DNA from: an uncultured Blautia sp.
Lineage (GTDB): Bacteria; Bacillota; Clostridia; Lachnospirales; Lachnospiraceae
Assembly (NCBI RefSeq): GCF_937880195.1
Contig: NZ_CALFLA010000113.1
Location: 1-33,763, forward strand
Direction of reading: 5' to 3'
DNA length: 33,763 nt
Shown here: piece by piece, positions 23,312 through 31,571 of the stretch
Layout of the letters: each line of letters opens with the position of its first letter
Numbering within the stretch: position 1 is the stretch's first letter
Program-made: the position numbers and the translations under genes
Notes under the pieces: model-generated
The model's input: the letters and a program-made list of their open reading frames with translations, nothing else
The model's database searches: none
What the model was told of the DNA's origin: nothing

Positions 23312-24514
23312 ATGAGCATGGCTGTTGTTACGCTGAAAAAAGGCGAAGGCCGTCTTTTAAAATCCGGCGGAATGTGGGTTTTTGACAATGAGATCGCTTC
23401 GATAATGGGGAGCTTTTTGAACGGAGATATAGTTCTTATCCGGGATTTTGACGGATATCCTTTGGGAAGAGGGTTTATTAACACAAATTCTAAAATTGTG
23501 ATCCGTCTTCTGACAAGAGATGAAAACCAGAAGATCGATGATGCTTTTCTGGAACAGCGTGTCCGGGATGCCTGGGAATACCGTAAAAAAGTGACAGATA
23601 CCGGAAGCTGCCGTCTGATTTTTGGAGAGGCGGATTTCTTGCCAGGACTTGTGGTGGATAAGTTTTCAGACGTTCTTGTTGTACAGTCTCTGGCTTTAGG
23701 AATTGACAAGCTGAAAATTCAGATTTTGGATCTTCTGAAAAAAGTGCTTGCTGAGGACGGAATTCAGATCCGGGGGATATTTGAGAGGAGCGACGCCAAA
23801 GTTCGCCGTCAGGAAGGAATGGAGCTATATAAAGGCTTTATTGGTCCGGAATTTCCTACTCTGGTGCAGATTGAGGAAAACGGGGTAAAATATCAGGTGG
23901 ATATTCGAGACGGTCAGAAAACAGGATTTTTCCTGGATCAAAAATATAACCGTCTAGCAATTCAGAAACTCTGCAAAAATGCAAGAGTGCTGGACTGCTT
24001 TACCCATACAGGGTCTTTTGCACTTAATGCAGGAATTGCCGGAGCGTCTGAGGTGACAGGGGTAGATGCGTCCCAGCTTGCTGTGGATCAGGCTACGGCC
24101 AATGCAGCCCTGAACGGCCTCCAGGAAAGAGTTAAATTTATCTGTGAGGATGTATTTGAACTTCTTCCTTCCCTTGAGGAACAGGAAGAAAAATATGATG
24201 TGGTGATTCTTGACCCACCTGCTTTTACAAAATCAAGAAATTCAGTAAAGAATGCAGTAAAAGGCTACAGAGAGATTAATCTTCGGGCCATGAAGCTTGT
24301 GAAGGACGGAGGTTTTCTTGCTACCTGTTCCTGTTCTCATTTTATGACATATGAACTGTTTACCAAGACCATCGGACAGGCGGCTCGAAGTGCTCATAAA
24401 CGGCTGCGGCAGGTAGAATACAGAACCCAGGCTCCAGATCATCCTATCCTTTGGGCTTCCGATGAATCCTACTATCTGAAATTCTATATTTTTCAGGTGT
24501 GCAGTGATAAATAA
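23312..24514 (+). CDS. Class I SAM-dependent rRNA methyltransferase, RlmI-like
   Basis: A 400-residue enzyme resembling RlmI (23S rRNA 5-methylcytosine). The start follows AAAGGAG by 7 bases. Residues about 3-75 are a PUA-type RNA-binding domain (LKKGEGRLLKSGGMWVFDNE, GFINTNSKIVIRLLTR). The middle contains FLDQKYNR and the SAM-binding segment VLDCFTHTGSFALNAGIAGA, then VTGVDAS, and the catalytic-region motif ILDPPAFTKSR. The late SCSHFM matches the conserved Cys loop of the family. Length is as usual. Substrate position in rRNA is not assured, hence no firm gene symbol. The following gene starts about 60 bases on without a clear terminator. Confidence 0.88.
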   Translation: MSMAVVTLKKGEGRLLKSGGMWVFDNEIASIMGSFLNGDIVLIRDFDGYPLGRGFINTNSKIVIRLLTRDENQKIDDAFLEQRVRDAWEYRKKVTDTGSCRLIFGEADFLPGLVVDKFSDVLVVQSLALGIDKLKIQILDLLKKVLAEDGIQIRGIFERSDAKVRRQEGMELYKGFIGPEFPTLVQIEENGVKYQVDIRDGQKTGFFLDQKYNRLAIQKLCKNARVLDCFTHTGSFALNAGIAGASEVTGVDASQLAVDQATANAALNGLQERVKFICEDVFELLPSLEEQEEKYDVVILDPPAFTKSRNSVKNAVKGYREINLRAMKLVKDGGFLATCSCSHFMTYELFTKTIGQAARSAHKRLRQVEYRTQAPDHPILWASDESYYLKFYIFQVCSDK

Positions 24515-24576
24515 TGCTGTAAACAGCAATGAAATAACAGAATAAAGGACGAATCATTTCAGAAGAGGTGTTTTAC

Positions 24577-24990
24577 ATGAAAGAAAAGTTTATGAAGTTT
24601 ATGGAAGGACGTTATGGAGTGGATGCTTTTGCCCGCTTTACTATGGGAGCAGCTTTGGCCTGCATTGTTGTTTCTATCTTTTTTCCAAATGGAAGTACAA
24701 TAGGCGCAATCTTAAATACTTTGGGGCTGGCTGCGATTATTTATACATATTTTCGTATGCTTTCCAGAAATATATCTAAGCGGTATGCAGAAAACCAGAA
24801 GTATCTGTCAAAGACTTCCAAACTGAGACAGCGTCTGAACCGTGAAAAAAATATGATGATGCAGAGAAAAACACATCATATTTATACCTGCCCAAACTGC
24901 GGACAAAAAATACGTGTTCCCAGAGGAAGCGGCAAAAGGGTAGAGATTGACTGCCCCAAATGCCATACGAAGTTTATCAAAAAAATCTGA
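24577..24990 (+). CDS. Membrane protein with C-terminal zinc ribbon
   Basis: A 137-residue protein that I do not recognise by name. The start at 24577 is set by AGAGGTG (24564-24570); an upstream GTG at 24568 lies inside that site. Two membrane helices (about 19-37 and 42-61) are followed by a basic cytoplasmic stretch (62-100) and a zinc ribbon with C105-x2-C108 and C126-x2-C129 (TCPNCGQKIRVPRGSGKRVE, DCPKCHTKF). It precedes the DUF5685 gene by 27 bases, and that gene overlaps the J-domain gene, so the three probably form one operon. A role as a membrane adaptor is inference. Confidence 0.82.
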   Translation: MKEKFMKFMEGRYGVDAFARFTMGAALACIVVSIFFPNGSTIGAILNTLGLAAIIYTYFRMLSRNISKRYAENQKYLSKTSKLRQRLNREKNMMMQRKTHHIYTCPNCGQKIRVPRGSGKRVEIDCPKCHTKFIKKI

Positions 24991-25017
24991 GCCTGAAGAG
25001 AAAAAGGGGGAGATTTT

Positions 25018-25863
25018 ATGTTTGGCTATGTTGTCATGAACCGGCCGGAAATGAAAATTAAAGATTATGATATGTATCGGTCTTTTTACTGCGGCTTATG
25101 CAGGGAACTTCGGGAACGCTACGGGATTACAGGACAGCTTACCCTGACTTACGATATGACCTTTGTGATCATGCTTTTAAGCGGACTTTATGAGCCGCCC
25201 ACAAAGGTGGGAACCAGCCGATGCATTGTGCATCCGGTGCGTAAACAGCCTGTGCGCAAAAATGAAGTTACGGAATATGCGGCAGATATGAATGTTTTTC
25301 TGGCTTATTATAAGTGCGTAGACGATTGGAAGGATGAAAAAAAGGTTCTTCGTCTGGCCTACAGTAAACTTCTGAAAAATAAGGACAAAAAAGCTGAAGC
25401 TCTGTGGAAGAAAAAAACAGATGCCATTGTTGGTTATCTAAATGAAATCTCTGCAATGGAGAAGGCAGGAGAAACAGATATTGACCGGATATCAGGATGC
25501 TTTGGCAGGGTTATGGAAGAAATCCTTGCATGGAAAGCGGATCAGTGGGAGCCCTCTCTTCGACGTATGGGATTTTATCTTGGTAAGTTTATTTATCTTA
25601 TGGACGCTTATGAGGATGTGGAGGATGACCTGGAAAAAGGAAATTACAATCCTTTTGCCACAGATTATATAATGGAAGGGTTCCAGGATAGGGTGCGCCA
25701 GATCCTGATCATGATGATGGCAGAAGCCAGCAGAGAATTTGAGAAACTTCCTATTATAAAATACGCAGATATTTTGCGAAATATTTTGTATTCTGGAGTA
25801 TGGTGCCGGTTTGAGACCGTATCAGAAAAGAGGAAGGAAAAACAGGAGAAAGAACATGTTTGA
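25018..25863 (+). CDS. DUF5685 family protein, helical, with two Asp-rich motifs
   Basis: A 281-residue, mostly helical protein that I recognise as DUF5685; the function is not known. It starts [12 protein letters not shown] with C25-x2-C28 (YCGLC) soon after. Two acidic motifs stand out: DDWKDE (102-107) and D196-x3-D200-x2-DD (203-204) in [20 protein letters not shown]. Their spacing and form recall the paired Asp-rich, Mg-diphosphate-binding motifs of class I isoprenoid synthases such as squalene/phytoene synthase. That likeness is my inference and needs a structural check. No signal peptide or clear membrane helix is seen. Its last 8 bases overlap the J-domain gene, implying translational coupling. 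Confidence 0.82.
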   Translation: MFGYVVMNRPEMKIKDYDMYRSFYCGLCRELRERYGITGQLTLTYDMTFVIMLLSGLYEPPTKVGTSRCIVHPVRKQPVRKNEVTEYAADMNVFLAYYKCVDDWKDEKKVLRLAYSKLLKNKDKKAEALWKKKTDAIVGYLNEISAMEKAGETDIDRISGCFGRVMEEILAWKADQWEPSLRRMGFYLGKFIYLMDAYEDVEDDLEKGNYNPFATDYIMEGFQDRVRQILIMMMAEASREFEKLPIIKYADILRNILYSGVWCRFETVSEKRKEKQEKEHV

Positions 25864-26503
25864 TCCATACAGTATTCTGGGTGTATCCAGAGATGCATCT
25901 GATGAAGAAATAAAAAAGGCATATAGAAAACTCAGCCGGAAATACCATCCGGACGCTAATATCAATAATCCCAATAAAGATCAGGCGGAGGAGAAATTTA
26001 AAGAGATCCAGCAGGCCTATGATCAGATCATGAAGGAACGGGAATACGGCGCTTCTGGAGGAAACTATGGAAACAGCGGATATGGAGGCTTTTCCGGTTA
26101 TGGAAATCAGAGAAATACAGGCTATCAGGATGAGGAAGCAATCCGCAGACAGGCAGCGGCTAATTATGTACAGAGCGGACATTATCAGGAAGCAATGAAC
26201 GTTCTTTCATCTCTGAAAGAACATAATGGACAATGGTACTATCTTTCTGCAGTTGCCAACATGGGACTTGGCAATAACGTAAATGCCTTAAGCCATATTC
26301 GTGAGGCTGTCAGGATGGAACCGGATAATATGCAGTACAGGATGATGCTGCAGCGTATGGAGGGAGGCGGAACCTGGTATCAGGAGCAGCAGAATCCCTT
26401 TGGAGGAATGCCTGCAGGAGGAAACGATCTCTGTATGAAATGTCTTCTGGCAAATATGGCATGCAGCTGTTGCTGTCCGGGCAGCGGTGTGATCTGCTGT
26501 TGA
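25856..26503 (+). CDS. J-domain protein with TPR-like middle and cysteine-string C-terminus
   Basis: A 215-residue protein. The start at 25856 follows AGGAGAA (25844-25850) and begins [20 protein letters not shown]; it overlaps the upstream stop region. Residues 1-65 are a J domain with HPD at 31-33, so it should stimulate an Hsp70. A Gly/Tyr/Asn-rich linker (about 65-90) leads to a TPR-like helical part (about 95-165). The final 23 residues carry eight cysteines (C193, C196, C203, C205-207, C214, C215). It lacks the zinc centre and C-terminal domains of DnaJ, so it is not the housekeeping chaperone. The cysteine tail may be lipid-modified, bind metal or form disulfides; none is shown. The coupling to DUF5685 suggests joint function. 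Confidence 0.88.
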   Translation: MFDPYSILGVSRDASDEEIKKAYRKLSRKYHPDANINNPNKDQAEEKFKEIQQAYDQIMKEREYGASGGNYGNSGYGGFSGYGNQRNTGYQDEEAIRRQAAANYVQSGHYQEAMNVLSSLKEHNGQWYYLSAVANMGLGNNVNALSHIREAVRMEPDNMQYRMMLQRMEGGGTWYQEQQNPFGGMPAGGNDLCMKCLLANMACSCCCPGSGVICC

Positions 26504-26519
26504 TCCTTACAGAAAAAAA

Positions 26520-26548
26520 TTGACATTTGGCGGACAGACGTTTAAGAT
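26520..26548 (+). promoter_or_regulatory. SigA-type promoter of the diaminopimelate dehydrogenase gene
   Basis: TTGACA (26520-26525) and TAAGAT (26543-26548) are separated by 17 bases, starting 17 bases after the J-domain gene ends. No terminator is visible before it, so some read-through is possible. Confidence 0.65.
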
Positions 26549-26579
26549 AAAAACAGTACAGAACGAGGAGGAAATTATT

Positions 26580-27566
26580 ATGAGCATTCGTATTGGAATT
26601 ATGGGCTACGGCAATCTGGGACGAGGCGTGGAATGTGCCATTAAGCATAATCCGGATCTGGAACTGAAAGCAGTTTTTACGAGACGTGATCCGAAAGATG
26701 TGAAGATCCTGACAGAGACAGCCAGAGTGCTTCGTGCTGATGAGGCTGAAAGCATGAAGGATGAGATTGATGTTATGATTATTTGCGGCGGAAGCGCAAC
26801 AGACCTTCCGGTACAGACGCCGAAGCTTGCCAAGTGGTTCCATGTGGTAGACAGTTTTGACACTCATAAGAAAATCCCAGAGCATTTTGCAAATGTGGAC
26901 AAAGCCGCTGCAGAAAGCGGTCATGTAGGAATCATCTCCGTAGGCTGGGATCCGGGAATGTTTTCTCTGAACAGAATGTATGCAAATGCGATTCTGACCA
27001 ATGGCAACGATTACACCTTCTGGGGAAAGGGCGTAAGCCAGGGACATTCAGACGCTATTCGCAGAATTGACGGAGTTAAGGACGGAAAGCAGTATACCAT
27101 TCCTGTAGAAGCGGCTCTGGAGTCTGTAAGGAACGGCGAAAATCCAGAACTTACAACAAGACAGAAGCATACAAGAGAGTGCTTCGTAGTAGCTGAGGAA
27201 GGCGCTGATCTTGCCCGTATCGAGCAGGAGATCAAGACCATGCCGAACTACTTTGACGAGTATGATACAACAGTACATTTTATTTCTGAAGAAGAACTGA
27301 AGAGAGATCACAGCGGTATTCCTCATGGAGGGTTTGTGATCCGTACAGGAACAACGGGATGGAATAATGAGCATAAGCATGTGATCGAGTACAGCTTGAA
27401 GCTTGATTCTAATCCAGAATTTACCTCCTCTGTAATAGTGGCTTATGCAAGAGCTGCATATCGTATGAGCCAGGAAGGACAGAAAGGATGCAAAACAGTG
27501 TTTGATGTGGCTCCGGCATATTTAAGTCCATTAGATGGAGCAGAACTGAGAAAACACCTTCTTTAA
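26580..27566 (+). CDS. ddh: meso-Diaminopimelate D-dehydrogenase
   Basis: A 328-residue NADPH enzyme that makes meso-diaminopimelate from tetrahydrodipicolinate and ammonia in one step, for lysine and peptidoglycan. The start at 26580 follows GAGGAGG (26565-26571) by 8 bases. The N-terminal Rossmann motif is GIMGYGNLGRGVE, followed by AVFTRRDP, the CGGSATDLP substrate loop, SFDTHKKIPEHF, and SVGWDPGMFSLNRMYANAIL, then GKGVSQGHSDAIRRIDGV; all are typical of Ddh. Length matches the family. It has its own promoter and terminator. It does not depend on its neighbours, though it serves the same wall polymer as the hydrolases that follow. Confidence 0.95.
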   Translation: MSIRIGIMGYGNLGRGVECAIKHNPDLELKAVFTRRDPKDVKILTETARVLRADEAESMKDEIDVMIICGGSATDLPVQTPKLAKWFHVVDSFDTHKKIPEHFANVDKAAAESGHVGIISVGWDPGMFSLNRMYANAILTNGNDYTFWGKGVSQGHSDAIRRIDGVKDGKQYTIPVEAALESVRNGENPELTTRQKHTRECFVVAEEGADLARIEQEIKTMPNYFDEYDTTVHFISEEELKRDHSGIPHGGFVIRTGTTGWNNEHKHVIEYSLKLDSNPEFTSSVIVAYARAAYRMSQEGQKGCKTVFDVAPAYLSPLDGAELRKHLL

Positions 27567-27584
27567 ATTTAATAGAATTATTAC

Positions 27585-27618
27585 AAAAGGGTGAAGTTGA
27601 TACAGACTTCACCTTTTT
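27585..27618 (+). terminator. Terminator of ddh
   Basis: GGTGAAGT (27590-27597) pairs with ACTTCACC (27606-27613), extended by A/T pairs on both outer sides, followed by TTTTTG. Confidence 0.85.
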
Positions 27619-27670
27619 GTTCATATATATCCCTGAAATTTCAGGTGTTTTACAAAAATTAATAAAAAGA

Positions 27671-27699
27671 TTGACGCATGGAAAAAACTGAGATATAAT
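27671..27699 (+). promoter_or_regulatory. SigA-type promoter of the choline-binding-like hydrolase gene
   Basis: TTGACG (27671-27676) and TATAAT (27694-27699), 17 bases apart. The start of transcription would be near 27706, just before the WalR-like box. Confidence 0.8.
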
Positions 27700-27712
27700 A
27701 ATTACACAATAT

Positions 27713-27729
27713 TGTAACAACATTGTAAA
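27713..27729 (+). promoter_or_regulatory. WalR (YycF/VicR)-box-like site
   Basis: TGTAAC-AACAT-TGTAAA fits the known WalR direct repeat TGTWAH-N5-TGTWAH in every defined position. WalR controls wall hydrolase genes in Firmicutes. The site lies just downstream of the predicted transcription start, a position usually linked to repression. Confidence 0.55.
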
Positions 27730-27757
27730 ATTTAAGGGACATGAAGAGGGACATGAT

Positions 27758-29392
27758 ATGAAGAAGGTATGTAAAAAGTGGAAAGTTTGGGGATTGCTGT
27801 TAGGGCTGATGCTTTTTGCAGCAGGATTTGCCATGCAGTCGACTGCTGTGGAGACGCAGGCAGCGCCAAGAAACGGCTTCCGAACTGTAGCAGGAAAAAC
27901 ATACTACTATAAGAACGGCCGCAAGATGAAGGGCTGGATCACTGTTGGAAGAAACAAGTATTATATGAATAAAAGGACTGGCGCGGCATATAAAGGCTGG
28001 TATAAGATCAGGGGAAACAGAGTAAGATATTTTGATCCCAAGACCGGCGCCCTGAAGCGCGGACTTACAAAAGTCAAGGGGAAATCTTATTATTTTGATC
28101 TGAAAACCGGCTGGGCGAAATCAGGATTTTTACGCGCCAAAAACGGAAACACCAGGTATTTCAGCCCCACGAATCATGTTATGGCCACGGGCTGGATGCG
28201 GAACACCAAGAAACAGAAATGGTATTTCCATCCGCGAAGCGGCGTTATGTACACAGGACTTAAGAAAGTCGGAAGCTATACCTATTATTTTGATCCTAAG
28301 ACAGGAGCAACTGTAAGAGGTTTTGTAAAAGATGGAGCTCGCACTCGCTTCTTCAGGGCAAACTACAGAATGACAACTGGCTGGCTTAAAAGCGGAAGCG
28401 GTCAAAAACGTTATTTTTACCCCAAAAACGGTATTATGTTTACAGGAAGAAAACGGGTTAGCGGTAAGTGGTATTTCTTTGACAAAAAGAATGGCGTTGC
28501 CTTGGGAGGCTGGGTAACAGAGAACGGGGTGAAACGATACTTTGATCCAAAGACCTTTGTTATGGTAACAGGAACAAAGACCATTGACGGAGTAAAATAT
28601 ACCTTTGGTTCAGACGGCGCCCTGAAAGAAAACTGTAATGATAGTGTGACGAACGATCCGATAACGCCTATTACCCCTACTTCGGAAAGAACGGTTAAGA
28701 ATTATCTTGTAAATGCATTGCAGCCTGTTGGAAGAACTCTTTATATCTGGGGCGGCGGTCATGGAATTAAGGATGCCACAAGAAAAGGCATCAGTACCGC
28801 ATGGACGCAGTTTTTTAACAGCCAGAACAGCAGCTATAATTACAAGTCGCATAATTATAATGACCTCAGCGAGAAAAACAGAGCAAAAGGCCTTGATTGT
28901 TCCGGATATGTAGGTTGGTCTACATACCAGGTTATGGGAATTCATTCCACTGTAGTTTCCGGTGAGATCGGAGGACTTTACAAAGGTCGGGGATGGGGCA
29001 ACGTCTATAATCAGAATTATCTGAATAAAACAGGATATAAACTGTATCCGGGAGATATCGGATTTGATTCCGAACATACCTGGATCGTGCTGGGACAGTG
29101 CAGCGATAAGAGCGCAGTGATCCTTCATTCCACGCCAAACGCAGGCGTACAGATTTCCGGAACACCTACTCCGAATGGAAATTATTCCAGTCAGGCGGTA
29201 TCTCTTGCAAAGAAATATATGCAGAGATTCCCCGGATATCAGAAGATGGGAGCTGAATTTTACCATACCAGCGCAGGTAACTATGTTCGAAGAGGTAATT
29301 ACTTCAGGTGGAATGAGAATATCTTAAGAGATGTCAATGGATATAAATATAAGACGGCAGATCAGATTCTTGGAGATCTGCTTGGCTGGTAA
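27758..29392 (+). CDS. Secreted wall hydrolase: choline-binding-like repeats plus NlpC/P60-like domain
   Basis: A 544-residue secreted protein. The start follows AGAGGG by 7 bases; the signal peptide ends near TQA-AP (residue 36). Residues about 40-290 hold about twelve short aromatic/Gly repeats of the cell-wall-binding type (GWITVGRNKYYM, YYFDPKTGA, GWLKSGSGQKRYF). A short Thr/Pro linker leads to an NlpC/P60-like cysteine peptidase (about 305-544) with C381 in GLDCSGYVGW and H440 in EHTWIVLG as likely catalytic residues, and LYIWGGGHG near the start. It should bind the wall by the repeats and cut peptide cross-bridges or stems. The catalytic domain is longer than a minimal NlpC/P60 domain, with an insert between the first motif and the Cys. 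It is a single gene with its own promoter and terminator. Confidence 0.88.
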   Translation: MKKVCKKWKVWGLLLGLMLFAAGFAMQSTAVETQAAPRNGFRTVAGKTYYYKNGRKMKGWITVGRNKYYMNKRTGAAYKGWYKIRGNRVRYFDPKTGALKRGLTKVKGKSYYFDLKTGWAKSGFLRAKNGNTRYFSPTNHVMATGWMRNTKKQKWYFHPRSGVMYTGLKKVGSYTYYFDPKTGATVRGFVKDGARTRFFRANYRMTTGWLKSGSGQKRYFYPKNGIMFTGRKRVSGKWYFFDKKNGVALGGWVTENGVKRYFDPKTFVMVTGTKTIDGVKYTFGSDGALKENCNDSVTNDPITPITPTSERTVKNYLVNALQPVGRTLYIWGGGHGIKDATRKGISTAWTQFFNSQNSSYNYKSHNYNDLSEKNRAKGLDCSGYVGWSTYQVMGIHSTVVSGEIGGLYKGRGWGNVYNQNYLNKTGYKLYPGDIGFDSEHTWIVLGQCSDKSAVILHSTPNAGVQISGTPTPNGNYSSQAVSLAKKYMQRFPGYQKMGAEFYHTSAGNYVRRGNYFRWNENILRDVNGYKYKTADQILGDLLGW

Positions 29393-29412
29393 AAGGATTT
29401 TTTAAAGAACAG

Positions 29413-29443
29413 AGGGAGATGCGAGTAAGGCATCTCCCTTTTA
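29413..29443 (+). terminator. Terminator after the choline-binding-like hydrolase gene
   Basis: GGGAGATGC (29414-29422) pairs with GCATCTCCC (29430-29438) around a 7-base loop, then TTTT. Confidence 0.88.
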
Positions 29444-29500
29444 CTGTTTCACATTCATTAACAAATATTACAAAATATTAAACTTTTAATCAATTTCTAC

Positions 29501-29529
29501 TTGCAATCTGAGAAGAGCTATGTTAATAT
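29501..29529 (+). promoter_or_regulatory. SigA-type promoter of the NlpC/P60 hydrolase gene
   Basis: TTGCAA (29501-29506) and TAATAT (29524-29529), 17 bases apart, giving a leader of about 60 bases. Confidence 0.6.
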
Positions 29530-29596
29530 GTAAAAGAACTTAAGAAAGATATTTCACAAATGTTACAAAACAGGTTAATTATAAGAGGTGAGAAAC

Positions 29597-30976
29597 ATGA
29601 AAAAACGTATTGTATGTCTGATGTTAGCAGTTATGATGATGGGTACACAGGTTGCTACTGTAAGCGCATCCAGAGAGGAAGAGCTGAGAGAAGAGCAGGC
29701 TTGGACAAGCGCACAGCTTGACGCTACATATGCTCAGATCGATCAGTTTTATGCAGCTAAGGAGCAGCTCCAGAATGAGATTGCAGCACTGGACGCTAAT
29801 CTTGTAAATGTCATGGTCTCCATTCAGACTCTGGAAGGAGATATCAGCAATAAACAGACTGATATTGAGCAGACACAGTCAGATCTTCAGAAAGCACAGA
29901 ATGCTAAGGATAAACAGTATGAGGCAATGAAGCAGCGTATCCAGTATCTTTATGAGAAGGGTGGAAACGACGCATGGTTCCAGATGATGGTTAATGCAGA
30001 GAATCTTTCCGAACTTCTTACAAAGGCTGAGTACACACAGAAGATGTACGAATACGACAGACAGAGCCTTGAGAAATATGTAAATACAATTGAGCAGGTA
30101 ACTCAGCTTAGCAACCAGTACCAGCAGGAGAAAGCAGAGCTGGAAGGAATGAAGCAGGAATACGAAGCTGAATCCGTGAATCTCCAGACTGCTATTGACG
30201 AAAGAAAAGCAACATCTGCAAATTATGACAATGAGATCGCATATGCACAGCAGATGGCCAATGATTATGCAGCCCTGATTCAGCAGCAGCAGGCTGAGAT
30301 TGAACAGCTGGAAGCTGAGAGGATTGCAGCAGAAGAGGAAGCAAGACGTCAGGCTGAGCTTGCAGCAGCAGAAGAAGCAGCACGTCAGGAAGCAGCAGCT
30401 CAGGAAGAGACAACTGTATATGACGAAGAAGGCAATGAGGTGGATGCAGAAGACGCAGCTGCAAACGGCGATGTTGTATATGATGAGGAAGGCAATGAGG
30501 TTGATCCTAATGAGGTAGTTACAGAGGACAGCAGTGATGAGGTAGAGTATGATGAGTACGGCAATGTGATCGACAGCGACAATACTGTAGATCCTTCTGA
30601 ATATGAGAGTTCTAGCTCAGGTTCAGGTTCAGGTTCAGGCTCTTCTGTAGTAGATTACGCTACACAGTTTGTAGGCAATCCTTATGTATGGGGAGGAACC
30701 AGTCTTACAAGCGGAGCAGACTGCTCAGGATTTGTACAGAGTGTATACGCTAACTTTGGAGTAAGTCTTCCGAGAACTTCCTATGAACAGCAGAATGCAG
30801 GTACAGAGGTATCTTATGCAGACGCACAGCCGGGAGATCTGATCTGCTATGGCGGCCATGTGGCAATTTACATGGGCGACGGTAAGATCGTACATGCTTC
30901 CAACTCCAGAGATGGTATTAAGATCAGTGATGATGCAACATACAGAACCATTCTTTCTGTAAGACGTCTTGTATAA
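29597..30976 (+). CDS. Secreted coiled-coil NlpC/P60 peptidoglycan hydrolase, CwlO/PcsB-like
   Basis: A 459-residue secreted endopeptidase. ATG 29597 follows AAGAGGTG (29583-29590); a GTG at 29588 overlaps that site. The signal peptide ends near VSA-S (residue 24). Residues about 25-265 form a long coiled coil like CwlO, PcsB and RipA-type enzymes, where FtsEX or similar partners control activity. Residues about 270-350 are an acidic linker with repeated YDEEGNEVD units and a Ser-Gly run. Residues about 352-459 are NlpC/P60 with C376 (ADCSGFV), H421 (GGHVAIY) and H433 (VHASNS) as the triad. It would cut D-Glu to diaminopimelate bonds in the wall. It stands alone with its own promoter and terminator. 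Confidence 0.92.
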   Translation: MKKRIVCLMLAVMMMGTQVATVSASREEELREEQAWTSAQLDATYAQIDQFYAAKEQLQNEIAALDANLVNVMVSIQTLEGDISNKQTDIEQTQSDLQKAQNAKDKQYEAMKQRIQYLYEKGGNDAWFQMMVNAENLSELLTKAEYTQKMYEYDRQSLEKYVNTIEQVTQLSNQYQQEKAELEGMKQEYEAESVNLQTAIDERKATSANYDNEIAYAQQMANDYAALIQQQQAEIEQLEAERIAAEEEARRQAELAAAEEAARQEAAAQEETTVYDEEGNEVDAEDAAANGDVVYDEEGNEVDPNEVVTEDSSDEVEYDEYGNVIDSDNTVDPSEYESSSSGSGSGSGSSVVDYATQFVGNPYVWGGTSLTSGADCSGFVQSVYANFGVSLPRTSYEQQNAGTEVSYADAQPGDLICYGGHVAIYMGDGKIVHASNSRDGIKISDDATYRTILSVRRLV

Positions 30977-30995
30977 TAGAATAAAGAATTTTTTA

Positions 30996-31026
30996 GGGGC
31001 TGTCCTTTTGGACAGCCCTTGTTTAT
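30996..31026 (+). terminator. Terminator after the NlpC/P60 hydrolase gene
   Basis: GGGCTGTCC (30997-31005) pairs perfectly with GGACAGCCC (31010-31018), loop TTTT, then a T-rich tail. Confidence 0.9.
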
Positions 31027-31177
31027 GTATAAGGAAAGTAGTATATTTTATATGGATCTTTTTTACATAAAAATGCCTTACTAGGATTGAGAGAGTTTGA
31101 AAGAGAGCTTGTCTGATTTTTCTATGCAGCATTATTGATACTATTTTAAAAATAAAACCAGAAAAGGAGAAAACAGG

Positions 31178-31528
31178 ATGAAAGTTTTAGTTTATAGAAA
31201 ATGCAGTACCTGCCTGAAAGCATTGAAATGGCTGCAGGCACATGAGATTGTTTTTGAAGAGAGAGCAATTGTAGAAGAGAATCCTTCTTATGAGGAATTG
31301 AAGGAATGGTATGAAAAAAGCGGAATGCCTCTGAAAAAGTTTTTTAATACAAGCGGAAAGCTTTATAAGGAAATGAATCTGAAGGATCGTTTAAAAGAAA
31401 TGTCAGAGGAGGAACAGCTTCGGCTGCTTTCTACAGACGGTATGCTGGTAAAGCGTCCTCTTGTAGTAGGGGAAGGATTTGTCCTGACTGGTTTCCGCGA
31501 AAAAGAATGGGAAGAAAAGATGGTTTGA
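31178..31528 (+). CDS. ArsC/Spx-family thioredoxin-fold protein
   Basis: A 116-residue protein of the ArsC/Spx/YffB family. It follows AAAAGGAG closely. The thioredoxin-fold start holds C10-S-T-C13 (YRKCSTCLKAL), and LVKRPLVV near residue 89 is the conserved family motif near the end. Two cysteines in CxxC form fit either a thiol reductase or the redox switch of Spx. The Spx region that binds RNA polymerase is not recognisable, so the reductase-like reading is preferred. No arsenic genes lie near it. It is a single gene; a promoter was not clear to me. Confidence 0.87.
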   Translation: MKVLVYRKCSTCLKALKWLQAHEIVFEERAIVEENPSYEELKEWYEKSGMPLKKFFNTSGKLYKEMNLKDRLKEMSEEEQLRLLSTDGMLVKRPLVVGEGFVLTGFREKEWEEKMV

Positions 31529-31571
31529 ATTTAATACTTTAACATTGTACCGTAAAAAATACTTCTGAAAT

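Noticed and set aside
25856..26503. Housekeeping DnaJ chaperone
   Set aside because: It has the J domain and HPD but lacks the CxxCxGxG zinc centre and substrate-binding domains, and has no grpE or dnaK neighbour.
29551..29567. WalR box before the second NlpC/P60 gene
   Set aside because: On the minus strand TGTAAC-N5-TGAAAT fits with one mismatch in the second half. A single imperfect match in AT-rich DNA is too weak to list as a site.
31178..31528. Arsenate resistance gene
   Set aside because: The ArsC fold is shared with Spx/YffB proteins, and no ArsB, Acr3 or arsenic operator is near. The ArsR gene in the window belongs to the P1B ATPase operon 11 kb away.
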